From: Lutjanus erythropterus
Taxonomy: Eukaryota; Chordata; Actinopteri; Lutjaniformes; Lutjanidae
NCBI GenBank assembly: GCA_020091685.1
Contig: CM034592.1
Span: 36,424,705-36,488,704, forward strand
Direction: 5' to 3'
DNA: 64,000 bases
Below the pieces are notes generated by a model. That model saw only the letters and a program-made list of their open reading frames with translations, was not told the origin of the DNA and did not search any database. Shown here piece by piece: positions 23,131-39,530 of the stretch (positions are counted from its first letter, which is position 1; each line of letters begins with the position of its first letter). The translations under genes and the position numbers were made by a program.

Positions 23131-25704
23131 ATAACATGGTTTGCCTTGCCAACTCCTTTGTGCCAGAACTCGTGGCACAGACTTGATGACAAGTGTCGGG
23201 TGAATAGTCTGAAACACTTTGTAAATGTAAATGTAATTTTTGACCCCTTCTTCTTTTTTTTTTTTTCTTTTTACTGATGACAACTGCATGAAATGTCCCC
23301 ACTCCTCGCCTCCCCTCATTCTCTTTTTCCTTAACGCGCCCTTAGCGTGGTGTTTATTGAATGCAAGAACTACTTTTTACTGTTGTAATGTAAAAGTGTA
23401 TACTTAGTGCTTAAGCTGAAGGCTTTTGGTGGTCTTTTTAAACGTTTCCTCCATTTTTTTCTTTTTATTTTCCTGTGAATGAATGTGCCCATTAGTGTAC
23501 TCCCTCCCCCTGTTAATAAGGATAGGAAATGTTGTCTGTATCTGAATGAACAGAGTTGTGGGAAGTGATTTGTCTTGCATGAGCACTGTTTTGTTGTGTC
23601 TCACTCGAGTGAGCAACGACTGTGCAACAGACTTGTGGTAAGGTCTTTTGGATTCTCTTCATTTTGGTCCTTATCGTGGTTTTTGATGTCTCTTTGATAA
23701 GAAGGATAACGGCCCCTCACTAGTCTTTCAATTTCAAGTGTCAAGTGTGTTTCTCTCTCGTTTGGGAAGCTAGCCAAGCACTACAAGTTTCACTCTCAAA
23801 ATGGAGCTTATATACTGTAAAGAGAGCGAAGGAATGTTAATGTAAAATGAACCACCTTTCTCCTCAGTGTCTTTACCTCCTTTTAATCCCTTTTTTTCTT
23901 TTTTAAAATGCTTTCTTGTGACTGACTACAAAGTCTTCCTCCATATACTGAGAGGGTAGAAGTAGTAGATTTCAAAATCATGAACTTGTAATTTCAAAAA
24001 TTCAACACATATCACTTAAGTTATTAAAACCCTTTTCCATATTTTACTCCTCACATTCAGTTTGGTTAAAAGCAATTGTTTACAATGTGTTTGTAACATA
24101 GCACAGGTGACTTTAGTGGGCACTTTTCATTATGGTCATGATTTTTTTTTTTTACCCTTTCTTTAGTATTTAATCTGCATCCCCAAAAACACTCAAAAAC
24201 ACCTGCTTGACATTGAAAGTAATGGAATCTATAATGCTGTCTTTGGCAAGATGCAGAACAAACAAGCCTTGTACAGTTTGAGACCTCGTTTTTAACATGT
24301 AAAATGCTTTTGGATACTAGTTTTTTTTTTGTTTTTTTTTTTTGTTTTTTTTTTGTTTCTCTAACGTCTGGCAAATGTCTCTTTAGCCGAGCTGCGTCAC
24401 TTGGCCTCGATGTGGCGTGAGGCAGCTGGCTCAATACTGTGAAACTGGAGGCGCTGTAGATAGCATGTTAGAGGTTTTTATTGTAAATTGTTTATTTCTG
24501 TATAGATCAAAGGTGAGAGTACAAATGACAAAACACCTCTTACACATCTTGTGAGTTGTCATTTCAACAGAGGCTGGAAGAACTGATTGAACTCATGGCA
24601 TTGGCCTCGGAGCTGTTGGGAATTTTCTCTTGAGATTGCGTACAAGAACAAGGAATGTGGCTGTGGTTGTAGGTGAGAGTGAAGAGCCGATTTATAATTG
24701 AATAACCTCGAAATCCTTACATTTATTTAGACCAAAACAAATTTGTAACAGTAAGGGATTACTGTGTTTTTTCCTCTTCTTTGGCCAAGCTGTAAAATTA
24801 AGTACAACTGCAATCTTTGTTTCCAAACCACTTCTTGGTTTAGTAGTAAAGCAGACTTTAAGTCCTTTTCAAGCCAGCAGCTGCTCCGCTATTCCCAGTC
24901 AGTGTATTTTCCCACAGAGGGTTTCTTTTATTGGTCTCTCTCAAAAACTTAAACATGATACTGTGGCTTTCTGTCCATATTTAAACCTATAATAACAGAT
25001 TTTTGTAGCCACTTGGGGGCAGAAACAATCTGTAAACATAACATTGACATGTTATGTTATATATAGTGAGATATATATTTTGCAAATATTTACACATCTG
25101 CAACATTAGCATTCATTTAGCATTTTGTTTGTATCCATCTGTTTAAGTCCGATATTGATGCTGCATTCATGTGTCTTTTGGATGGTCCTGTTCACTGAGT
25201 TGGCAAGTCTCCTGACTGTAGCATGTGCATGAGATATTAAGTCATAATGTTGAAATAACGTGAACGCTACAAAGGGTAGAGTAGGGCAGTTAGTGTTTTA
25301 CTTGGTGTAGTGTCCAGTTGATGGGTTGGCCAAGACTAGCATCCCAGTGTAGATTCATGTTGCTGTTCAAACAGTTTGAAGCTTTATATTACAGATTGAT
25401 TTTGTCCCAAACTTGTTGCTGCACCAGTGCATTCCCTAAAATTACTACAACATTGATTTACCTGAGTTGTTATCAGGGTTAATGCTAATAAATAACTTTG
25501 TTAACTAATCTAGGTCATTCTGTATAGACAACAATTAACAGTTACAAGCATTTTACAAGCTGTATGTGAGCAATAAATTGATATGCAACACATTAATAAT
25601 TTATCAACCAATCATTTACATTTGTCCACCATGTTTCTGGATGTACTAAGTCAATAGATCATAAGACAAGTTGTGTACCCAAATTTTTGCAGACTTTCTG
25701 ATTT

Positions 25705-26060
25705 GTCCAACATGAGGGGACGTTCACATGACAGGAATCATTTTTCAGATCATTTTGGCTCCATATTGGTCTCCAGCAATTCCTGAGGGAAATATCTTGG
25801 CTACTAAATGCTCCACTGTGCTCACCAGCTAGTTTCTAACTGTGTCTGGTGTCTTGTGTGAGGCAGGTAGCATACAGTTGCATTTATAACCTTTTTTGCT
25901 GAATTTTCACAGTTGGGAACCCATTTTTCTGATTATTCCAACACCACATGAATGCAGGATAACTCTTCTGTTAGTTGCATTTTAGCCTCCACCAATTACT
26001 GAGAAATATCTTGGCTACTAAATGCTCCACGCTGAATGTGTCTCCCGTCTTGTGCTGTTT
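25705..26060 (+). repeat. Partial direct duplication in nudt3 3' UTR region
   Basis: The block GAAATATCTTGGCTACTAAATGCTCCAC occurs at about 25789 and again at about 26003, 214 bases apart. CTGATT and ACATGA-containing sequence before each copy also matches loosely. This may be a tandem duplication or two fragments of one dispersed repeat. Confidence 0.55.
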
Positions 26061-27780
26061 ACTACGGATGAACACAAAAACTGTGAGAGTGAAATGATCC
26101 TGTAAACTATGGTTATTATAGTAATACTGCAGCTTTAAAGTATAGTTTACAGATAATGAACCTCAGCTAAGGTTTGGATCCTGCACCAGTGGCTAAGACT
26201 CTTTTGGAGCTGTAGATTTGAATGCTTCCCAAATAGGTAAAAATTGTTTTATACTTGTTAAACTGATGGGGTGCTTAATGTTTACTGTCCAGTACTGTAG
26301 CAGATGCGTATTTAACTTTAAGTAAGGCCAGAAAACTCCAGTATCATGACTTGTTGAAAAACTGATGGGAAATTTCAATTACATTGTGAGCTGAAAACTA
26401 GTGGATCAAAAGGTAGCCTTGAAAATAGGCAGACCGTACAGTGACAGCAGCGGTTGTGGAGTAGTGATGGTTGTCTTTATTCATGGTCTTTTTCCCGTTA
26501 ATTGTTTGAGGGGGCACAACTCTGCCGGCAAATCAAGCTCTAGACAGACTTTAATTAATATGGGCCTCCTTGTAATCCCTGAATGAATAATTTCTGAATG
26601 ACAGTCTAGTTAAAGGAGTCTAAAGTCTCCCTCACAACAGTTTGAGACTTTAAACAGATTTTTATTGCTGTGTATCAGAGAGGTGTGGCGGCCAAAGTCT
26701 TGCTTTATGACGCCCTGCCTGGCACTTCATATGAGATTTCTTGTTGATAAGACCTTTTAGTCTTCATTGAAATGTGCAGTTGGATATGAAGGACACAAAC
26801 CTACACAGTTTAAAAAAAAAAAATCTTATCCCAGAGCAATTGGCGATGATTTCATTTGCTCTTGATGGTTTGATGTGGGTGACAGGTACTGTCAAAATGA
26901 ATGTGAGGAGGATTTCCACAAGTAACAGCCAGTGACTTAATTATTAATGACCACTTGTTCTTCATCCATATTTTTTCTTTCTGTTTTGTTCTTTAATCTG
27001 TTGTGTTATTGACAAGCTAATGTCATGTATATAGCTAACACAGCACCCTTACAGCCAGAGGACGCACTTTGGCTTTGGTCAAAAAGGATTAGTGTCCTTC
27101 TTTTTTTGTAAAAAAAAAATTTAAAAAAAAGAACTTCCTTCAAGCTAAAAATTCAGGTTGTTCCCATCATAAACAAAGTGATTGGAGGCTGGAGTTCAGG
27201 AGTGAATTTATGAAGTAACATCTCCATATAAGCACATTAGAGTTGTTGTGATGGAGAAAACACATCTGCCCCCTTTTTTCTGGAGATTTCTGATATCAGA
27301 ATTGGCTTTTTTTGTACATTGAAGCTTCTGAATTTGGGAAAGATGGAGGATTAGCGAGAGACCAGTAAGAGCTTCAGAAAAAAAGTCACTTGCTTTTATT
27401 TATAATTTACCAAAGGTGATAGTTTAAATATGTATTGCCCCATCTTGTGGCCAAAACAAAAAAAACCACAACACGTTGCAGCTGAGGATTGTAACAGTTT
27501 CCTTTAGCGTGATGGTCAGGAGGCCATTTTCTTAACTTTGATCATTATAAATTGACTGAAAAAGCTGTTCAAAATTACCCCAAGTACTTGCAATTGAATA
27601 ACAAACTAAACATACGTGCACTTCTGGCCGTTGACCTCAGCCTTGAAGTTACATACCTGTAATTGTGTTCTCCAAGGTGTTTGTGTCACTGGAATTTTGT
27701 TTTCCTCTCTTTTGTCATTTGGGACTGTGGAATAAAACCAGTGTGAGAAGACTGAAGATTGTAATATAAATGTGCCAACA

Positions 27781-27786
27781 AATAAA
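27781..27786 (+). terminator. nudt3: nudt3 poly(A) signal candidate
   Basis: AATAAA is followed 30-45 bases later by a GT/T-rich element (TGTGTCATTGTGTTTTTTG), the textbook layout for cleavage and polyadenylation. It is the best such site between nudt3 and the convergent rps10. Confidence 0.6.
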
Positions 27787-27805
27787 CACCAGTATTTCAC
27801 ATTCA

Positions 27806-30314
27806 GGCCTGTGTCATTGTGTTTTTTGTTTTGTTTTTGCCTGTAGTGATATTGTCATACAGTAATACTACACTAGAATGCAGATAAAAAGATTGATTTT
27901 ACTATATGGGACTAAATGAAGTGAGATTTCCTTGTTATTTTCATGTATATGTCATAACTTGGAATGGAATGGGGATTTTTTTCAGTAGATGCCAGTAATG
28001 ACTTGCTTCTCCAAGCTGATTCAACAAAATAACCAATAATTTAATATTTTTGTATTTTAAAAAGAAGCAACTTTCACCTGAGGGTAAGAAAGGCTGAGAT
28101 GTAGGGAGCAGCTTTTTTAAAACATTTAGTTAGACTAATATATTCTCATACCGATATAGACCAGTCTAGGTGTGGCAGGCCAATATCAGCCCCAGATGCC
28201 CCATCTCATAACTTATCACTGTCCCAGTTCCATAATCAGGTTTTCTGTGGGTCCTTACAAAGTCTAAAATCCAATAATTGGAATTTTAGGCCTTAAAAAT
28301 TTCTTTAATAATAAAAAATAATTGAAAATTTGAAATATGTTTTGGCAAAAATGTATTGATCAAGCTGTAACAACACTGAACCAGTAAACATCAATACAAA
28401 CTGTGTTTTTTGGCAGTATGGACATGAAATTGGTCCTAAATTACTGATTCACAAATGTCTTCAAAAGTCTTAAATTTAACTGGTTGAAACCTGCTTAAAC
28501 CCTGATAATACATACAAATATATACCATATATCTATAATCTTTACAGTATACTATGTTTGCACTTAGTACACAATAAATCAATACACTTGATACACAATG
28601 TGTTTACATCAGTTAAGATGAAATGTTGGAATGCCACTGCTGATAAACATCAAAAAGAGAAAGAAAATGCTTTCCAGAAAACAAGAGGGTGGGAATCATC
28701 AGAGGCTGCATAATACAATAATACTGCAATTTTAAACATTTATTTTATTACCTTTTTTTGCAGCAAAATGGGACAGACAGCAGACAGACTGACCAACCCT
28801 GTCACCAGAAAAAAAAAGACTCAGCACCATCTACTGGACTGAAAAAGCAAATGATTTTAATTATTCAAATACCAAAGTTTAAGTTGCAGCCTCCACCTTC
28901 AAGTCCATACATACCCAAGTCCATAAAAAAATGCCGATTCTAAGCAGGTTTTAAGTATGGTTATGTTCAACTTGTAAGAGTGAAAACAATGCTTAAACAA
29001 TATTACGTATACTTAACATAATTACAATGCACATTAAACACCATAACATGGTTCGTGAGTGTTTTCCAGTGTAGACTGTTCTTCCTCAATACGAAGCACA
29101 AAGGACATGAAGGAGCTGCTGCTCACAGCTGGAAAAAATCTAAATTAATTGTGGATGGTGGTGAAGTAGCTCCCAAAACAAGTCTGAACAACCAAAGTAT
29201 TTTATTTTTGCTGCCCGCAGCATTTTTTCTTTTTTTTTACTGCGTTTAACTGGCAGTTGCATTCTAATTTTGTGGTGTGACTAAAGATAAATCGCTTTAG
29301 TATGAAAGAGTTAAATATGTTCACTTATTTTAAGCCAACTACAGTATAGTATATAACTGGTATGTAGTGCAGATTTGGAGCACTGCATCCAATTATTTTT
29401 AAAATGACATTGTGAGGCATGTGTACACTTAAAAGTTATGCAATTAACGTACATACAGACTTTGGTGTACTTCATTTTGTAAAGTTTCCATGGCAAACAT
29501 ACTTAAACTGTTCATTATGGAAATGTGCCACAGCTAATGGAGGATTTCTCAAAAGCAAACTGACCTTTTTTCACAGCAGCCATATTGATATGAAACAACA
29601 GGCTAGACACAGGTTCTATTCAGGTCAAACAGACAGGGTGCCGCTATTGTCTATGTTGGCTCCCCGGAAAAAATCTGCTACAGTAAATGGCAGTATTGTT
29701 CCTGTATTTACCCCACCACTCATTTTAATATGGTTCCTGTCAAAATAAACAGTCCCTGCACACAGGACACAGGCAGTTTCCTGCTTCATGAAACCTCTGC
29801 TCAGGAGTTGGGTAGTGCTGTGTGCCAAAGATGTGCAACATCTTCCATCTACCCTAATCAGACCAACTTTATCCCCCCACCCATGTCATGAGCACAACTT
29901 TTTGGCCTTGTTCCCAGAAGACATTCTGACATGACACTGTAGGAAAAGCACAAGTACAGATCATTCTAGTTGCTTTAGTGTCCTGTAATGTGCATGCTGG
30001 TTCACCGAGAACACAGCAGAGACATCGTTTAAGTGACTCACTAGATCCTGTATCCCATCTGGAAGATAAATGCTTGAAACCACAGGTACTTATTCCTCGC
30101 TTTGCCACCCCAATCATCAAATAATGACATTTTACATGAGGTCTCACTGACTAACTTGATCCCGTTTTATTTTTCTGTAGCATACATCTGGTTACTGTCT
30201 TCAAGTTGTTCTCTTCTAAATCTAAACCTGACAAACCAACTTCCCCTGTGCTCATAATAAAGATCAATTCATCCATCCACAATCTCCATCAATCAAAGCA
30301 CACTGAGACAAACA
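27806..30314. other. Convergent intergenic region between nudt3 and rps10
   Basis: No gene is supported. It contains the CAGG-ended repeat at 28237-28504 and otherwise AT-rich single-copy-looking DNA with chance frames. Both neighbouring genes end towards this interval. Confidence 0.5.
28237..28504. mobile_element. Small non-autonomous DNA transposon-like repeat
   Basis: The left end CAGGTTTTCTGTGGGTCC and the right end CCTGCTTAAACCCTG are imperfect inverted copies (right end inverted: CAGGGTTTAAGCAGG). AAGTCTAAAA and its inverse CTTTTGAAGAC-like words lie just inside. No exact target duplication was identified. CAGGG ends suggest hAT; low certainty. Confidence 0.45.
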
Positions 30315-30332
30315 AATAGTATTTTGTTTTTC

Positions 30333-30338
30333 TTTATT
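30333..30338 (-). terminator. rps10: rps10 poly(A) signal
   Basis: AATAAA on the minus strand lies about 23 bases past the rps10 stop codon. This gives a very short 3' UTR, as is usual for ribosomal protein mRNAs. Confidence 0.8.
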
Positions 30339-30360
30339 GTACAGAAAGAGCGAATTAAAT

Positions 30361-34168
<3,808 letters not shown>

Positions 34169-34637
34169 TCAGGGACATGTCGTTCATCAGTCTCCACACA
34201 CAAGTACGTGACAGAGAGCTTACAACAGCTATCACCATGATAGCATGCTAACTGGCTAGCCTGTTAGCTATCCTGGCTACATCTCCTGAAGTAACAGAGA
34301 GCAGCAGAAAGCGCACCAACAAACGATTTATTCAATTAATATATAAGCAAACTTGTTTTCACATGTTTGTATCATTAACCACACTTTTATAGACATGAGC
34401 GTTGGCGAAGGCGGCCCGCGTTAACACAGGAAAAATGGCAGCCACCCGTTACCATCAGAGCCGGGGTCACTTCCCCACTTTAAACCCTAATATCCACGAT
34501 TACAAAGTATTTAACTCTAAAATACCTCCACATATTATATTGGCACCTTAACAACAATCATTCATCATAAATAAATGTTTTATCGAACATGAGATGGTGA
34601 AGATATATTTAGATTTTAACGCCAGGTCTGTCTTTAC

Positions 34638-34700
34638 CTTTCCACTTGATATGGGACCGGAGCCGGAAGGAACGACCGTCGTTGATCAGGAAGGTTTACC
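34638..34700 (-). promoter_or_regulatory. rps10: rps10 5' non-coding exon with TOP-like start
   Basis: On the minus strand a donor AAAG|GTAAAG ends at 34638, 475 bases upstream of the ATG exon. Upstream lie pyrimidine-rich candidates for a 5' TOP start: CCTTCCTGATC near 34691, or CGTTCCTTCCGG near 34675. Terminal oligopyrimidine starts confer mTOR-dependent translation on ribosomal protein mRNAs. The exact start site is not determined. No TATA box is obvious. Confidence 0.6.
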
Positions 34701-34719
34701 CTCTCAGTCCGGACCTGAC

Positions 34720-35590
34720 GAGCTGTGGCGCCCCCTGCTGCTGCGGAGGGAAACACTAACGTGGTAAATACTGAGACTGTAGCTACCGTACAAGGTTATT
34801 ATAGTTAACTGCAACTGAATTTAAAAACTACAACTACTAACTAATTTTAGTAAACTGAAATAAAAATTAAAACTATGAGAAAAAGGAAAAATAACTGAAA
34901 TGATATCATGTACTTGGAAAACTAGTGAAAATATATAGGGAATGACTTAGGTTTTAGTGTTTGTAAATGATCTCCAAATGGAATAAAATTGATTTTGTGA
35001 ATAATAATTTAATACTTTAAGCAATTACCACACATAATTATTGTTTTATTTAAAAAAAACAAACAAAACTATACATATATTTGATGTTTATCTAAACAAG
35101 TGTATACATGTAGATGTGTGTGTGTGAAATGTAAAATTGAAATGAATACATATGTATGAATATCTATGTACCTTAATTCCTGAAAAACAAAAACAAAACA
35201 ATGATCGTCAAGTAAAGTGATCATCATCAGCAGCAGTATTTAATTTTGTCTAATAATAATAATAATAATAATAATAATAGTACATTTTACAACTGCATTG
35301 ATACCCGAGTGCACTTTACAATCAGATAAGACAAACATTACATAATAAAGGTGGCAAGAATAGTGATACCACATGATGAAAAGAGAGCGACAGCAGTAGT
35401 AGTGCAGTACACAGGCAGAATAAATAAGAAAATCAAAATAAACACATTAAAAAATATAAAGAAAAATTCATGTAAAAAAGAGTTTTAATTTGCTATTTAA
35501 TCTAATTTAGTTTAGTTTATTTAATTTACTTTTGTTTTGTTTTATGTTATGATGTTATGTCTGACATTCGTTTCCGCCGATCTTTTCTTT
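34720..35590. other. Region between rps10 and the 35.6-kb exon
   Basis: AT-rich, with no coding potential. It contains the (AAT)n tract at 35251-35279 and separates two divergent promoters by about 0.9 kb. Confidence 0.5.
35251..35279 (+). repeat. (TAA)n microsatellite
   Basis: Nine or so perfect TAA/AAT units. Simple sequence repeat. Confidence 0.95.
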
Positions 35591-35604
35591 CTTTAACCGT
35601 TTAT

Positions 35605-35796
35605 TTTGACAGAGCTTCCCGGAAGTCTCGCTGTTCGTCATGGCTGCCTTGACTCAGACTCAGGGACCATCCCCCATCTGGCGGCTCCTTTCAGCGATAC
35701 ATCTACCGGCGATACAACGGAGGCAGTCCCTGCTGATGAAGACAATGATTACACTTTAAAAAACATCCAAAGAAGCTGGATTTAAATCTCGTTTCG
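35605..35796 (+). promoter_or_regulatory. Promoter-like region and first exon with strong splice donor
   Basis: A GC-richer island holds an ETS-type CCGGAAGT at 35619-35626, typical of a TATA-less start region, and ends at a near-consensus donor (TTTCG|GTAAGT, exon end 35796). It is divergent from rps10. It could be an upstream alternative first exon of pacsin1, the first exon of an unrecognised gene, or a lncRNA. The sequence TTATTTTGACAG just before it also resembles a splice acceptor, so an internal exon is possible. Confidence 0.45.
35640..35759 (+). CDS. Short ORF (39 codons) in the 35.6-kb exon; uORF or microprotein
   Basis: An ATG in fair context (GTCATGG, G at +4) opens 39 codons ending in TAA before the splice donor. 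The product begins M-A-A-L-T-Q-T-Q-G-P and ends Q-S-L-L-M-K-T-M-I-T-L. It has a basic, amphipathic middle (W-R-L-L-S-A-I-H-L-P-A-I-Q-R-R) reminiscent of a mitochondrial presequence. I do not recognise it. If the exon is a 5' UTR exon of pacsin1 this would be an upstream ORF. Translation is unproven. Confidence 0.25.
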   Translation: MAALTQTQGPSPIWRLLSAIHLPAIQRRQSLLMKTMITL

Positions 35797-36627
35797 GTAA
35801 GTTATTCCTCGCATTTTATGACGGTTTATCAGTTTAACTGCTGGCGTAGGTTTGTCGTTTATAAACTTAATTGAATATTGTGAACCGTTACATCTGCTAT
35901 CAGGGAGAAACCGGCATTTTTCAGTCAGTGATGCTCTTTCTCAGGCTGATTTAAAATCAAGGGCGTTAAAAGTTAATTCTTTTGTAAGAAAAGTCTTTAT
36001 ATCGTTAAAGCTCGTTGGTTTGCATCATAAAACCTGCAGTTTTGTGCTGAAGAAGTGATCTAACGGTAACTACACCTGCTCCATGACGCTCGTTTCAAAT
36101 GAAAATGAATCAGAATCTATAACGTTGGTATGATGCGTTATGAGAAATGTATCAGAACATCTGTACGAGTTGCTGTGCAGATCATGCAGTGTGAAGCAGA
36201 GACCCAGCAGCAGGCTGTGTGTGCAGGCTCCTGGCTGCAGCAGAGGGCAGGGAGGGATGTTAAAAGTAAAAAAAAAACGAGCTTGTCTCTGGGGAGAGCC
36301 TGTGCCTCCTCCAAACCAGAACATTTCTTTGATTTATCAGAAGAGAGCAGCTGGTGGTAGATCAGGTCAGGGCTGTTGTGTTGTGCTGACCTCCATCTGA
36401 ACACAGACTGTGATCTCTGAGTGAGCTCTGTCCACGGTTCTGAACTCTGTCTGATCACTGATGGACTGCATGGACAGTACATCAGGCAGCTGTGCATCTG
36501 TAATGGAAAAGACTGTGTAGAGCTATTAAATTAAATACCATCTATAATACAATCTGTTGCAGAAACCTGATGCATGCCCCAAACAGAAGTCAATTTATTC
36601 AAAAAACATTGTGTTCCCTCTCATGTC

Positions 36628-36960
36628 TTAAAGGGATAGTTCAGATTATTTGAAGTGGGGTTGTATGAGGTACTTATCCATAGTCAGTATAGTAGAAGCC
36701 CGTCAGCACCCCACCAGTTTGGAGAAGCAACAGGAATACTGATGTAGGAAGGTAAGCAATGTATTGCTGTGGACAGTGTCAGCAGAGAAATGTATTTTAG
36801 CCCTCTTACAAAGTTTAAGTGTTTGCTATATTTAAAGTATTTTGGCCACTTTACTTTGCTGTTAGACACCCTATTGCTCTGTCCAAAGCCACCAGACTCT
36901 TTTGGCAGAAACAGTCATTTTACCTCACAGAACACAGGAGTTGCTGGTCTGCCACAATGA
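36628..36960 (+). mobile_element. TTAA MITE-like repeat, left part
   Basis: Starts TTAA-AGGGATAGTTCAGATT and continues GGGTTGTATGAGGTACTTATC...AGTAGAAGCCCGTCAGCACC, a sequence I recognise as recurrent in percomorph genomes. The right end (expected AACTATCCCTTTAA) is missing or replaced by the next repeat. Confidence 0.5.
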
Positions 36961-37440
36961 CTGTAAATAAAGATGGACGACACCTCTCCACTTCCTCCCA
37001 CAGTACAAAAACGAAGCCAAAATATCTCTGATAGGAGTGCCGCCATCTTGCGCTGGCGATGTCATCTGAGGCCAGATTCTGTGCAGCAGAGATCAGCATT
37101 TGTGCCACGGTGTCCCGGCTCAATCACAGCAGAGCTCAGCTGTCAATCATGGCATAAAACTCCTTTTTTATGTAATCAAATAACTAATTAAAATCAAACT
37201 GATCATAAAATTGAACATGTGAACAAACATCAGCATGAAAAGAACTATCTAAAATGACAGAAACCATTTTTGGGAAAGTGTATTTGATGTGGACTTTGAT
37301 GTTTTAATTTGGACCATGTCCTATCTCTTAACATTTGGAAGCAGGATTGATGACTTATACTGCAGCCCTCCACCAGGGGGCGACTGAGATGCTTTGGCTT
37401 CTTTTGGGGGAGCTGTGATCCAGTCCACCTTAAATATATG
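36960..37440. repeat. Dispersed teleost repeat
   Basis: Carries the blocks GATGGACGACACCTCTCCAC, GCCGCCATCTTGCGCTGG, CAATCACAGCAGAGCTCAGC and GCAGCCCTCCACCAGGGGGC, which recur widely in percomorph genomes. No coding frame. Superfamily unknown to me. Confidence 0.45.
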
Positions 37441-37552
37441 TTGTTGGTCTTCCACTTCCTTGTTCGGTTAGTTTGATTGTTTGATTGTTAGTGTTGATTG
37501 TTGTGTTGACTTCGATGTTTTAAAGAGCTTGTTCCGATTCACCAAAGTCCTG

Positions 37553-37999
37553 TTAAAGGGCCATTCCACTTTTTTTCACACATTAAGTTCTATTTACTCA
37601 TAACGAGGAGTACTGCTTAGCCTGTGAAAACATTTGTTTAATATCTTCTGTGACTCTGTAGCAGCCTTTTATACTGGGTGTGAGAACATACCAGTTATCT
37701 CAGCTTGCACTCAGAGACAGCATATTTATAACAGAAAAATGACGGCCAAAGGGAGGTATGGAATTTGTCATTTTTCCAGACAGGGCAAGTCTGATTAAGG
37801 ATGCAGTTGACTTACATTTTGGGACATGCTGGACCCTACACACAGGGACTAATGGTCAGGAGAAGAGCCAAACCAGTACTAATTTCTTTCTGGGCAGATG
37901 CAGATACTGGTAATAGGAAGTGATTCTTTTCTTTACATTCTTGATTTTCTATCTGTCTCTCAGTTTCCCTACTTGGTGGAAGTTGAAATACTCCTTTAA
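37553..37999 (+). mobile_element. TTAA-flanked MITE
   Basis: Left TTAA-AGGGCCATTCCAC (37553) and right GTTGAAATACTCCT-TTAA (ends 37999) are imperfect inverted ends with intact TTAA on both sides. About 447 bases, no frame. Related in end structure to the AGGGACA elements but with a different interior. Confidence 0.6.
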
Positions 38000-38161
38000 A
38001 GTCACTGTACTTGTCTGTAATCTTTCCAACAATATCTGTAATTTTCCACTTCTTGTATGCTAGATATCATCAGCTGTGTCAGTCAGTGTATTTGTACTGA
38101 GTGTTTAAAAACCGATTAGATGCAACAGAGTAATCTACATTAGTTTCTTGATTAAGTACAT

Positions 38162-38345
38162 TTCATGTCATTTTCACTGGTGCCGATATTCACCAGTTGA
38201 TTAATCACTAATTAACTGACAATAGTGTTAATAACTACTTAATCAGTTAAATCATTTATCAAGCAAATAAATTAAAATAATTTAATATTTTCTTTGTTTT
38301 ATAATCACGACGGGCATTTTTCTATATATTTTGACATTTATAGAC
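38162..38345 (-). repeat. Dispersed CTGCAACTA-family repeat, diverged
   Basis: Contains ATTAATCACTAATTAACTGAC, ATCATTTATCAAGC and TTTTGACATTTATAGACTAAAC, matching the minus-orientation copies at 4381 and 42755. Confidence 0.4.
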
Positions 38346-38689
38346 TAAACAAATGTTAATCAGGATAATTATGAACATAATGGTTGTTGTTACTGAGTGT
38401 TTTTGTTGAGTGGAAATCATCTGCCTCCTACACAGTTTGTTATGAGGAAATGAGCTCATTTCATTTCTGATAATCAAACCCATCAACCTGCAGTAACAGT
38501 GTAAACAAACAGAGCTCTGCTTTGAGAGGAGATCGTATGAGTGCAGGGAAAGGTTACTGAGGAACAAGAGCAAGTGTTTTATAATGAACTACAAAAGGAG
38601 TTTTTCCTTTCTTTCTTAAGTTTAACGCAACTATTTTGAAAGTCATTCAACCACAAATACATGGTCCATTTAATTTGGAGAATTAATCT

Positions 38690-39110
38690 TAGCTCGAGTG
38701 TCCCATGTAAAAATTCGGTGTCGTATTTCTTAGAAATCCTATAGCTGAGGGTCATTCAGAGAGAGAGGCATGAGAGGATTTATGTTAAAGTGCTTTTATT
38801 TGAGTGAGTGCCTAATTGGATTAATTCATGTGACAAATGAGGGACACTCATTTGATTTGCAGCTCCCGGTTCAACTCCTCTCTGTGTTTGTAGGAGCCAT
38901 GACAGATGAGCCGTCGTTGCTAATGTAATTAATTAGACTAAACCCTAAGTCGCCTTCTTTTTCTGTATAAATAATTATAGATTTGACCATGTTATTCCCA
39001 GTGGGCATGGACGCCACTGTTTGCTTCCAATTTCCATTTGTACTTACAAGCTGGGTATGTCACATCTGGTGCTCACGAGCTCAGCCTGACATTAGCTGAT
39101 TGAAAGCAAT
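38690..39110. other. Unique-looking stretch, possible conserved non-coding element
   Basis: Non-repetitive sequence with many homeodomain cores (AATTGGATTAATTC, TAATGTAATTAATTAG). It lies between repeats in the large interval upstream of pacsin1, where enhancers for a neural gene would be expected. No alignment available; low certainty. Confidence 0.2.
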
Positions 39111-39530
39111 TAGATGAACTTATTCTTTTCTATTAGTCCCTTTTTGCCTTTGTGATTATGAATATGGCTTTAGACATCCTAAGCTTTTTCCGTCTGTGTC
39201 TGGGATTGGATCAGGGCAATTACATATTTCATTTTGTCACAGGTACTCTGAGAATTGACTCAGCACTAAATAACTGTTTCTGTTTCTGTTTCATGCTGCT
39301 CTCCTGTAAGGTCTCTCTGCACCTGAAGGAGCATCTTTTCAAAGTTTCTCAGGATTCAACATTAAGGTTTTTCTTTCTTTTTTTTTTTTTACTAGCTTGG
39401 TTTGAAGAAGTGATTCAGAGATCTACTTGCCCAAAGTGAATTTTCACTTGCCCCTGTACAAACCATTTTATTTAGTGGCGGTTATCAAAAAACAACAAAG
39501 ACTGAACTTCATTTTTTTTGTTTAATCCAG

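Larger units (their letters stand above)
22992..27805 (+). other. nudt3: Probable nudt3 3' UTR
   Basis: There is no further coding sequence between the nudt3 stop and a strong poly(A) signal at 27781. The interval has T-rich tracts (24317-24358), a pyrimidine minisatellite (about 23066-23130), a segment TTTTTATTGTAAATTGTTTA near 24475, and a Pumilio-type UGUAUAUA at 27026-27033. Weaker AATAAA signals (for example near 25572) could give shorter isoforms. The exact 3' end is inferred, not seen. Confidence 0.5.

Noticed and set aside
24066-24434. 122-codon minus-strand frame in the nudt3 3' UTR
   Set aside because: Open only because of A-rich tracts encoding lysine runs; antisense to the UTR and without similarity to a known protein.
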